A stretch of 64,000 nucleotides of DNA, taken from the NCBI GenBank assembly GCA_029255685.2, contig CM055312.2, positions 8,642,649 to 8,706,648 on the forward strand. Direction: 5' to 3'. Shown here piece by piece: positions 36,349-47,800 of the stretch. The number at the start of each line of letters is the position of its first letter. Position 1 is the stretch's first letter. Made by a program: the position numbers and the translations under genes. The notes beneath the pieces were generated by a model. That model saw only the letters and a list, made by a program, of their open reading frames with translations. It did no database searches and was not told the DNA's origin. The DNA comes from Silene conica (lineage: Eukaryota; Streptophyta; Magnoliopsida; Caryophyllales; Caryophyllaceae).

Positions 36349-37375
36349 AGATTGAGTAGTTACTTAATAACATGCGCCAATTACATTTAAATATTTAATC
36401 AATTTTTTATTATTATTTTTAAAAAAAAGTAAAAATAAAAAATGAATAGGCAAAGTATTATTCAATAGACTAATTACTCATTTTATCTAAACTTTCATTT
36501 ACATTCCACTTAATAATCATAATTTAGTACTAAACTTTTTATATTCTAATGTTACGAAAACATTTCTCCTATAAAAGAAAATGAATTGATAAAAATTCTA
36601 GTACATTTCTAGCAAAAACAAATTAATGAAACAATTTGTTTATTTTCACCAAATTAGTTCATTTGATTTATTAAGTACATAAAAAAACATGGATTGAATA
36701 GTTACTTAATAATATGTGTCCACTACATTTAAATGTTTGACCAATTTTTTATTATGATTTTTAAAAAAAAAAGGTACAAATAGAAAATAATTAGGCAAAG
36801 TAGTATTCAATAGACTAATTACTCATCTTATTTAAACTTTCATTTATATTCCACTTAATAATCATAATTTGGTGCTGAATTGTTTATATTATAATGTTAC
36901 GAAAACATTTCTCCTATAAAAGACAATGAATTGATAAAAATTCTAGTACATTATTAGCAAAAACAAATTAATGAAAAAAAAAATTGTTTATTTTCACCAA
37001 ATTATTTCATTTGATTTATTAACTACATAAAAAAACTAGATTGGGTAGTTACTTAATAACATCTGTCCCCTACGTTTAAATGTTTGACCAATTTTTTATT
37101 ATTATTTCAAAAAAAAAAGTAAAAATAAAAAATGAATAGACAAAGTTGTATTCAGTAGTCTAATTACTCATCTTATTTAAACTTTCATTTATATTCACTT
37201 AATAATCATAATTTAGTGCTAAACTTTTTATATTCAAATGTTACGAAAACATTTCTCCTATAAAAGAAAATGAATTGGTAAAAATTTTAGCACATTTCTA
37301 GCAAAAACAAATTAACGAAAAAATTTGTTTAATTTTCACCAAATTATTTCATTTGATTTATTTTCAACACCTTTA
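36349..37375. repeat. Tandem repeat, three copies, period about 345 bp
   Basis: Copies start near 36,349, 36,690 and 37,037 with AGATTGAGTAGTTACTTAAT-type sequence and share ATGTTACGAAAACATTTCTC and TTCACCAAATTA. They are diverged by substitutions and small indels. Located inside the Helitron. Confidence 0.85.
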
Positions 37376-37864
37376 TATATTTACTTTATGGTGAGCATGA
37401 GTCAAATTGACAAGAAATAAGAAAATAAGAGATAAATAGTAGAGAGAAGTGGAGAATTTGACAAACATTTGTATATATAGTTCGTTTTAGGCATTATCAA
37501 ATGCTTATGAAGACATTTGAGATCCTCGATGATTGAATATAATATCGGTGAATTGTGGTCAAATTTTTGTGAAAGAAATTTTAGCCAGACGAAATTGTAA
37601 CTTTAACTTTTTAATTTCACATTTTTAATACTGATATTTTGTTTTGCGGATATTTTTAATATATTCATCATTGTTAATGTATAGTGAATTTATTAATATT
37701 GATATTAAAAACAATATTTAATTATGTTGGTTAAAATGATAAATTTATAATTTCCTTGTGATTTGAGTACTAATGAGATATGATGCTTTGATGATAAATG
37801 GCAAAAATACATTGTATATACCTATCGATTTTTGACAATGTATTTATATTAATTCTCTTACTAT

Positions 37865-38704
37865 TTAGGGTTTTTTGTCTAACACCACCTTTAAAAAACT
37901 TTTTCTTCCAAACACCACCTTTAAAAAAATAATTTGTCAAACACCACCTTTAATAAAAAAAAATTTGTCAAACACCACATTTTGGCCAATGTTTCAGCGC
38001 TTGTGATGGGGTGACTTTCAGTCGATGTTTGAGATAGCAAACGAGGTCGGTTTAGAGTGTTCTTGAACTCTTTGGAAAGATGGGAGTACAGGCTTTCCAA
38101 TGGCTGTAAACACGGTGGTAAAAAATCTCCTTATGTGGGGTAGATTGATGTGTAAAGTAAGGTTGGTTAGAGGAATAGCTAGAAATTTGGGTTTACAATG
38201 GGTTGTTAGAGGGGTTTTCAAGGGTTTTTAAATGGGGTTATGATGTTTGGTTTGGTTTGAAATTTGGTATGTAGGTTAAGGGGAGGGCAAGTTATGTCAC
38301 AGTTGTGTTCACTGTGGTGGTCGTTGGTGCAAGTGGTGGTTCAACGGGAATGAATTGACCCACGAAAAATCCTACTTCAACTTATACATTAACTCTATGT
38401 GACTAGCCTTACTTTACACATCAATCTACCCCACATAAGGACACTTTTGACCACCGTGTTGACTGCCGTTGGAAAGTCTGTACTTCCACCTTTCAAACGA
38501 GTTCAAGAACACTCTAAACCGACCTCGTTTGCTATCTCAAACATCGACTGGAAGTCACCCCATCACAAGCGCTGAAACTTTGGCCAAAATGTAGTGTTTG
38601 ACAAAAAAATTTTATTAAAGGTGGTGTTTGACAAATTATTTTTTTAAAGGTGGTGTTTGGAAGAAAAAGTTTTTTAAAGGTGGTGTTAGACAAAAAAACC
38701 CTAA
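37865..38704. mobile_element. Foldback element with arms of about 305 bp (840 bp)
   Basis: Starts TTAGGGTTTTTTGTCTAACA and ends GTTAGACAAAAAAACCCTAA. Arms match nearly base for base in to about 38,170 and from about 38,402 (for example GTGATGGGGTGACTTTCAGT and its complement). Each arm opens with four CAAACACCACCTTTAA-type repeats. The spacer has no coding capacity. Target duplication not resolved. Confidence 0.85.
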
Positions 38705-39395
38705 TATTTACTTACTTTTTATCCAAAAAAAACAAATATTAATGATTAACATATCTTTTATATTTTGAATTTTTAATCTCAGAATCCATGTTGTTTTATC
38801 TATTTACTTACACCATTTATTTTATTTTTATTTTATTAAACATTACAATAGTTTGGAGAAAATGAGTGAAGAATATTTTAAATCTTAAATATCATCATTA
38901 TTTCCAAACTAGAAAAATATAAAGGTATCCCGACAATGTTTAATATTACATATTATTTTTGTTACTAATATAGAGTATCGTCGTTTTAATAAAATTCGAT
39001 TAACAAAAATATCATTTTGACGTTGAGGGGTTACAAAAGTAATAGAATGAGATTAACAAGATAATATGTTATAATAAAAAAACATACTCCTATAAAATGA
39101 TGTGAATATAAAACTATTACAAAACACAATGAAAAATATTTGCGTTAGCAAAAATTTATTAATGAAGAGTTTGGAAAAACCCGTGATTTCACGGGAAACT
39201 AAACTAGTTATCACTAATAGGGTTTGTTTTTCTTAATTGAAATTATTTAAATTAAATTATTTAATCCCAATTAAAAAAAATACTTCTAACAATAATACTT
39301 CTTTGGTCCGGTTAATTGTTAGTTATTTTCATTTTTGAGTGTATCGTTCATTTGTTATCTATTTCTACTTTTGGTAAGTTTTACACAAGTGGGCA

Positions 39396-39905
39396 CGGGT
39401 GAGCATCGGTCCAAGACCGGACCAGACCGGACCAAATCTGACTGGACCAAAGACCGAAATTGTGAATTTTGTGGACCAAAGACCGGACCTAAAAGTTTCG
39501 GTCTTGGTCCGGACCAAACCCGAAATATTTGGTCCGATCCGGTCTTAAACCTAATTTGATCGAAAAATATAATTTGTCAATAATAATTTTGCATTAATTA
39601 AAATTAGTTCGCTAAACCAAACATAATACATAATTACACTATCGTTTTTTTGTAAGATAATTGTTAATATTGAATTTGTAATATCTTTTATATCTAATTT
39701 AGTAAAATATTTTTAAAATAATAAAGATTTGCCTTACAAAAACATCAAATTCGGTCCAGGCCTAAAATAACCGGTCTTGAACCGGACCGGACCGAACCGA
39801 AGACCAAAACCTATAAAAATGTGGACCGAGGACCGACCTAAAAGAATCTGGTCCGTTTTGGTCCGGACTAAATGGTCCGGTCCGAACCTAAAGTTTCTCA
39901 GCCCG
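39396..39905. mobile_element. GGTCC-rich TIR element with 11-bp target duplication (510 bp)
   Basis: The exact direct repeat ACAAGTGGGCA flanks it (39385-39395 and 39906-39916). Ends are CGGGTGAGC and CTCAGCCCG. Both subterminal regions are packed with GGTCC/GGACC words (CAAGACCGGACCAGACCGG; TTGGTCCGGACTAAATGG). The duplication length fits a Mutator-like element, though nothing coding remains. Confidence 0.75.
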
Positions 39906-39982
39906 ACAAGTGGGCAAGTGGGTGTGTGATGTAGGCAAATGTAGATGTAAGAGAAGGCCTTTTCGCAGTATATTCTCTTTTA

Positions 39983-40290
39983 GGGTGTGTTTGGATAATA
40001 AAAATGGAGGAAAAGGGAGGGGAGGCCACTCGGGAGGGAGAAGGAGGGAAGAGAAAGAGAGGGGAGGGGAAATGAATTATGGGTGTTTGGATACAATTGA
40101 CTTTCAAATCTCTCCTATTATGGAGAGATTTTGATTTGTCTGGGAGGGAAGAAAATTGAAAAGGATCCCTCTAAATCTCTCCCCATCCCTTTCTCGTCCA
40201 CCCTTATTTGCTATCCAAACAAGGGATTCTTAATCTCTTACTCTACCTCCCTTTCTTTTCCCTCCAAAACTCTCAATCCAAACACACCCT
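39983..40290. mobile_element. Tourist-like MITE nested in a LINE relic (308 bp)
   Basis: Starts GGGTGTGTTTGGATAATAAA and ends CTCAATCCAAACACACCC. TTA flanks both sides (39980-39982, 40291-40293). The interior is rich in GGAGGG/CCCTCC. Confidence 0.8.
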
Positions 40291-41330
40291 TAAAATTCCC
40301 GGTATATTTATCAAGGTTCGAGAAGTTGTAACAAATGTTGCTTTCCTCTTTGACATTGACAACCGCCAGAACATGAAGACCCATCTTGAGTTCGCTTCTG
40401 TAAATATTCATAATCCCATTAGGACCAACGTGCTCATTGTTGAAAATTGCTCGGTTCCTAACCAACCAAATGGAATGCATCATTGCCATGAAAGCAACAA
40501 CTTCAATCTCCCTATCGTAGGTTTTTCGTAGGTATGAAATCCAGTTTACTGTCCATTAGGTGATCTTCCCACTCTTAATCCCAAGTCAGTAGCCATCCAA
40601 AGTCTTTTAGTGATCATGCAGTCTCTAAACAGGTGGTCCGTTGTTTCAACCTCCAACCCTTTATTACATAATCGACAGCGGATTTGGCTGTAGTCTACCC
40701 TTTTATGAAGTTCGTATCCCACAGGTAAGCAATCAGTTAAAATTTTCCAAAGAAGAATACACCATTTGGAAGGAGTTTTCATCTTCCAAAGAACACGTTT
40801 CACAAAACGTTCGTGATCCTCAAAAAGCCTGTTGTTGTCTCTTATAGAGTTTGATCTTTGCAGCAATCTACAAGATGCCCAGAAGTAACCCTGCTTGACC
40901 TTGTAGTTCCCATCTGCCGACAGTCTCCAAAAACACGAGTCTTTTTCGTTAACCTCCGGCAACACCATAGAAAAAATACGCTGTCTAGTGTCATAGACCT
41001 CATAGTCAAAGAAGGATGCCAGAAGACCATTGTTCCATCCATTCTCCAGAATCAGATGTTTCACCTTAAGACCAGAGATAGAAGGTTGAGACAGTAGCAG
41101 CCCATCATTTAAAAGCTGAGGTTTCAAACCGGTCACCCAGTACGAGTTGATTCGTGAACGGTTAACTGTATAAACACGACCATCTGAAATACCCTCCAGT
41201 CTTCACTAGATTGACCAACATTCATACGAATCCCACAAAACAATGGCCAAACCCAACATGTTGCAAATCCAAAGAATCGGATGATTGATTAGTTTATCGG
41301 TGTGGCAGTCTCGGGTCTGTTGCCTCATTT
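40291..41330 (-). pseudogene. LINE relic: reverse transcriptase zinc-binding domain (zf-RVT) region
   Basis: An open frame at 40546-41136 carries the plant LINE zf-RVT domain: WRLSADGNYKVKQGY, a hydrophobic LLWKILTDCLPVG segment and a CX2C...HX4C cluster near the 3' end. A second fragment (40291-40489, other frame) has the downstream MHSIWLVRNRAIFN segment that precedes LINE RNase H domains. Frames are broken and the polymerase domain is missing. The MITE at 39983 interrupts its 3' part. Confidence 0.75.
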
Positions 41331-41851
41331 TACTATAGAGAAGAATGTAGGGGGCAAAAACAAGCAGCAAATGACAATTTCACAATAGCTTACCTATATT
41401 ATACAGGCAGTCTTACTATAGACCGATACTACAACGATACATCATTACCCTAAACCCAACTCGTGTACCAAATACACCCACAATAAATAAACAAGGGGCC
41501 AAAAAGGGAGAAAAATAAATTACAGAAGAATACCCAAAACTATCAGCAACCTCACTAAAGAATTAACCCGGCTCTCGATTTCTGCCAGCAAACTTGATCA
41601 ATGTACAAAGGTCGACCGCGAGGACACCGTTCACTTGTACAAGCATATCTATTGGTAGCTTGGACATACAATCTTATCTTTCTCCGCCAAAGACCTTAGA
41701 TTGTTCGGTAATCCTTGGGGTCTTTCTCCACCAAAGACCGTAAATGAATTTGGGACATCCTATATACAGCAACTTGCTATACCGGGCGCCAAACTCTGGG
41801 TTCAAAGCTTAATTAAGGACGCGCAATGCAAACCACTGTGTATCAGCTCAA

Positions 41852-44800
41852 TTACATCCAAGCAAGAGATCGGTCATTTGCAACTTGAGGACGACCTCTA
41901 GTTGGCGTTGGTGGTCTATTAGCATTAAGCTCCTGCAGTCAAAACATAAAAGAACAAACAAGCATGAGAAGTAATAGTGAATTAGCAGATGACGACACGG
42001 ATGAGATACACTATTGCAACATTAATCTTATTTCTATGATGGGCCCTGCTTAACTGCTTATGGTGCTGGGGAGTGGGGTTGGGGGTTACAGAGGTACAAA
42101 GCCTTACTTCTGCATGTTAAAACACATTAAGGTTGTTTCCCTATACAAAATAGAAGCATAAAGTTTAGCGGATTGGTCATCAAGCTTTGTTACATTCAAT
42201 TGTCAGAAAAATAGGGATTCTTTGGCCCCGTCGAAAATGCAAAGAACAGTCGAAAAGACAAAACTAGCACAAATTGCCAAATGTCCAAACCTGCATCCAA
42301 GTATCTTCTATATGGCGTTCTGGGGAAGTTTCAGGGGATGAAATGGCGGGTGGCAGAGGATGTATGAGTTTTGGAACCACAACAAGGTCCCTACCCAAGA
42401 CCAGGATAGCCCCTGCATTATTTGCAGTGCCTAGATAACAAAGAAGGTAAATGTTTTAAACATGCTGCAATATTAAGGAACGGACACCATGTAGAAAATA
42501 CAATAAATTTAAAAAAAAAGAGAGAGGTCAACATACCGCAATAATTTGTAGCAGAAAATAAAGTAATTAAATGTCCCTGAGCAAAACGCTCAAAACCATC
42601 CATGACACATTCATGTGCACGTACTATCAATTGGAGGTCATTGTTATTACAAAATTCCATGACACGATCTGGCTGCAGTATAAGAACACACCAACCAATC
42701 AATCATTGTAAGAATGTGAAAGAAGAGACGGGCAACAACCTTGGCACTACAAAAAAACATAGAGCAGTGAACATGCCAATGTTCATGACTAATATGTCGG
42801 GAAACAAGCAGATAAGGAACAAAATTATTGTAGACACCAAACCCCAAAAAGTGTGGCCACAGTAAAACAACAACAAGAACTCTATAAAATAAATCTAAAC
42901 AATTCATAAACACAAATAGCACAAAAACCTTAAACTCATGCCCACAAATAAATCCCTCTATTTCTCTACCCTCGTTTTCACTCTCCTTCCATGGCACTGA
43001 CCCAATTCCTGGCCAACGGATAGAACCCTCCCTCTTCCTCCCCTTATGGCCTTCTCTTCATGCCACCTATCTAAATAGAGTGTTAATTGTGGACAAGAAG
43101 GCAGGAGAGCGATATAACTAAGAGGTATTTTAATAAAAATGACAGTAGCAGACAACTCGACGATGATTTTTCCCTTCACTAAGGATTTACACAAGAGATC
43201 ACTCACCCCAAATGTTACTAACCCGGGACCTCTGGCGTTTGGACGTAATCCTTCCACACTGTCATTTTCTGTAGGATCAGACCTGTAAGAATCCAGGTTT
43301 TTTATATCCTCTAAAATCCAGAAACTAAACCTTAATCAAGGGACCAAATTACAAACAAGATAAGGGGGGTCTAACCATAACAAATCCATGAGAACAATAG
43401 ATCCAGCTTCCATTGTAATAGGGCGCTGAATGCTTTCAATCTGCTCCACATGATTAATTGATCGTCCGATCCCACCATGCATACATATAATTTTCTTCTC
43501 GATAAGGGCTGCCAATGGAAGCCAATTGAACAATCTGTTGAACCGATGCCATGCCCAGATTCCATCTCTTTCACCCTATTAAGATGCCAAATTAACAAAC
43601 CTTGTCTGACTAAATATATCCATCAAACGAACAGCCAGTATTTTAAAGAGTACTAAATGTACTATGCGGCATACCATTCGCTCGATGCATTCAATCCTGA
43701 AACCAAAAAGGGCATTGATATCTGCAGCTTCGTGATTCCCTCGAATCAGATGCACATTGTGGGGATGTTCAACCTAAAACATCATGACAGATAACACTCA
43801 TAAAGGAAATATTTGTTCCCACAATGAAGATTGACAAAGATGTGTGAAAATGGTACAAGAGATGGCCAAGAAATAAATATACCTTTAATGCAAGTAAAAG
43901 CGTAATGGTCTCCAAGCTATGTTGACCCCGGTCTACATAGTCTCCGAGGAAAAGATAATCTATGTATCTATCAATAAATTATGACACAGTATCAGACTAT
44001 CAGTACGCAATATCGAGCTACAAAACATTATAAAGATAATTATAATCACAAATTAAACAGCTGTAGCATTTTAACAACCCATTCATGTTCTATAACAGAT
44101 TTCCTTTAATCACAAAAGTTGAAATTTAAGCTATGATTGAGATAAAGAAGCACACAAAGTATCAAAGATTCACGCAAGACTACTAGATAACCAACCATAT
44201 TCACAATCAAAGATAAATACATGCAACTTCCTATGAGCTCTCGAGAATTTAGGATAGTTTGACCAACGGCGGGACGGGGACTTCAAGGGAAAACAGGCAA
44301 ATAGGAGTTAAATAGTAATGTAATACACTAAAACCGTAACATGAAAAAACAATATCTGAAATTTTTAACTGAAAAATGCAGCAGACGATAAGCCCTATGC
44401 CATTGAGTCTATTCTTACAACGTCCAGCCATACTTTTTGTAAGAATAGCATATGTATTCAACCATGTGAGAGACTTTAGAGGTATGAACACTTACGCTAT
44501 GTCCCCAGCTGTAGATGGAGCACCATACTCATCAAAGACCCTCATGAGATCGCCAAACTGTCCATGCAAATCACCAAAGATTTTAATAGGAGCCCGAAGT
44601 TGAAGGACACTTGGTTCACTAGCAAAAATCCGTTCGGCACTATCACAGAGATCTGCTATGTCATTGCAATCCAAGAAAAATTGGCGTCGGACAGGAGGCT
44701 TCCAGCCACGAGGCTTTAGAAGATGTGCTATAACCTACAATGAAAGGCAACAGTGTGATTCTGCAGGCTCAAAGAATAAAATTTACCAACACAATTAAAT

Positions 44801-47800
44801 GGCATGATCAGCAACAAGACTTGGGCCGGCTAGCATGAATCAATTTATAGAAGCTTGAATGAGGTGGAATAAAAATAAAAAATTAAGGGGAAAAGTACCA
44901 CTTAGAAGTAAAGATAGGCGGAAACAAAAGGTTTAGAGAATTAGAGAAGAAAAGGAGAGGGATTGAGAATTAGACTAAATCTTGAGCAGACACTTTGAAA
45001 GGACTATGTGTAACAAAAATCAATATCAAGATGGAGACGAAAGACAAAACATTGGGAAACAACAAAGAATATAATCAAATGAAAGAAAATGGTCAGAAAC
45101 TAACCAAAAGAAAGTGAAGAACAAACACGCAAAAAACCTATCATCTACAAGGATTCTTTCTCTCGGGCTTCGTCAATACCATGTTTCGTCCCAAGTAGGA
45201 CCCATTGTAGTAGAAGTGAGAACAGTGAAACAAGAATAATGTACTAGCATATGATTGGGACTCTGGGAGATCTTAAAATGTGAAGGGAGACATACTCCCA
45301 AGTACAGGTTGGAAAATTTTAAGATAGGACACAGCTTGTAATAAATCAAAATCCAGCTTCTTTCTGTGTTAACAGGTCGTGCTTAAATCTATCTAAACCA
45401 TTGGGGAGAACTGTGTTTTGGCAATATCAAAGGAATGTATTCCCATAAACATGTTGTTGCATCTCTACTACTCTATCACTACTAATTTTCTAGCCCTCTC
45501 TAACTATCTTTAACCGGCAACCGCCAAACGTTTAAAAGGGATTAAGTGATACATCTCTATCTGCTCACGAAATGTATGCCAATTACAGGATTCACAATAG
45601 GTAGTCATAGCAAGCTTAATTCCTGACATTAGAGCCACAAAGCATATAATTCACAAACCTTCTTTGGAATACTATTAACTGACATTTGCCGATCTAAGAG
45701 TTTCCTAGCTGCAGTAGCGTTTTCAGGCGTTCCATAACTGACACGCCGGCCTTCGTTCTCAAACTGGTCAATAGAAAGTTGTCTGACCATGCCACCCAAG
45801 GCGCCACCAGTTTCTGCGGCTACAACAACCTGCAAATACCAGAGGAATATTTAACAGCAAGTTAAACACGCTGCTCTGATGGAATAAGAAACTTCTTATA
45901 AATGAAGCACGGAGCGTCCCTTCTAAGAAAAAAGATGACAGCAAAAGCTAGATGGCTGCTTAACTAATGATCAAAGCACAGAAGAATCTGATCATTAAGT
46001 AATGGCGTTACACAAAACAAAATAAACAAAACAAAATAAAACAAAGCAAAGCAAAACAAAACAAAATAAAACAAAAAAGGAGAATAAGGTTTAAGATAAA
46101 AGGGGAAGGCCAAATTTGTGTTACTTTAAAAACTTTATCTTAAAACCTCAGGGGTTAATAAAAGTTTCTCTTTACAATTTTGAGTAAAGCTTTGATTAAG
46201 CAAGCAACCATCTGCAGCCTGTTTTAATTAAGCAATAATAACTACATATAACTAAGCAAGAAATTCTAATCTAACACTAACAGCTCGGTGATGAAGCCTG
46301 ATGCCAGGAGGCGGAGTACTGAAGGGTGCAGAAGCGTCAGGCTTTATCATCGTTGGCATTTGCTTCCCACTAGATTCTGCCTCAAAACCACGGTCCCTAT
46401 CTGGCAGTTCAACTTCACCATTAACTTGCCGAGCTTTAGCAGCAGCTAGCGTAGCACTAATAGCCTCTGCTTCTGCTGCTGAGGCTTCAACTAAATACTC
46501 GACACCTTTACTAAGCCTCCTGCAAATAGTTTTTATTTCTATTTCAATTCCTCGCACAATTTGCAAGCATGAACACTTTCCAACAATTCTAAGTGCAGTC
46601 ATTCTCTGTACATTGAACCAAAAAGCATACCTGGTTCCTGGTATCATAGCATTTTCATGACTTATATCAGTGTACATATCGCCATTGACTGGAGGGGCGA
46701 CAGGATTACCAAGCACAACTGCACCATCAGGAACAGATTCGAGGTCATTCTCGCTTGTTCTATCGTCGGTAAAACCATATCTTCCAGGTAATCGTCCTGG
46801 TGGTGTGTTGGACGCAGCTGCAGCTGCAGCATGTGAAGCTGCATTTGTGGTTTCAGCAGCAGCAAGATCTTCAGCAACGAGCAAGTCATCAAGTAGAACA
46901 CCTACAGTAAAATCAAGTCTTCAAACTTATAGTTCTATAATCAAGACATACACGTCTTCGTCATCCTGCCTCACACAAAGGGGTAGAACTGAAAAATAAA
47001 AGAGCAACAAATGCAAGTGTCCATAGACCATCATATAACTACAAGTCTAAAAGTACACATAAAGGAAAAAAACTATTTCAACAATACACTAAACACTAAA
47101 GGGGTGTTTGGTTGGCTTACTTGGCTATATTGGAATGGATTGCAATGGATTTCATCCATCTCATCCTATGGTCGAAGTAGTTTGGAATGGAATTAGATAC
47201 CTAATGAATTCCAATCCCTTGGAGTCTCATACCCACCTTCCCCAGGATTCCTTCATCATACTCACAAGATTTTTCACAGTTCCCCGTAGTTTCTACTTTC
47301 CTCCACCCCAACTCCATTCACTTTAACTCAATTTTGTTTGATTTAATTCAGGTAGTTAAACTAAGCTGATCTATGAAAATTATGTATAGCTAAAATGTTC
47401 GACAAATGTTATGAGATCGCTCTAATACGAAATGGGTTTTAGTTGAAGGAGAAACCAGATTCAGTTAACGCTACACAATTCCAATGACAAGAGGGAAAAT
47501 ATCCTGCTGCTACATATAGAGATTTTGGAACACCGCACCATTATTTGGCCGACATGCTTATACTTGAATACTTGAATACTTGAATACACACAAGAAAAAT
47601 AGCTGATACTAGACAACATCAGTCCAATACATAAACATGGGGCAATAATCCTCAACAGTGAATGTGCCACTGTGTCATAGAGCCCTAATAGGATTCACAA
47701 CCATAGGCATGATTGCAACAACCTTAATACCATGTGGTCAACCTAAACTACAAATTCCACGGGGTGAGAAATCTAACTCAGCAAGTCTTGTTTGGTTCAC

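Larger units (their letters stand above)
36158..39207 (+). mobile_element. Helitron E, non-autonomous, carrying a satellite and a nested foldback element
   Basis: The 3' end is canonical: hairpin CCCGTGA-TT-TCACGGG, spacer AAACTAAA, CTAG (39204-39207), then T. The 5' part, TCTATATATA...ATAATATAAAAAGC followed by CACGTGGCGC, matches Helitron D closely. The TC dinucleotide coincides with the GAATC end of element E, so the true 5' end may have been modified by that insertion. No Rep/helicase ORF. Confidence 0.68.

Noticed and set aside
42602..47326. Plus-strand ORFs across the BSL gene
   Set aside because: Antisense shadows of BSL exons and introns; splice-consistent exons on the minus strand explain the region.
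47101..47330. MITE in a BSL intron starting GGGGTGTTTGGTTGGC
   Set aside because: No matching right terminus or target duplication found; mentioned only as repeat-like.
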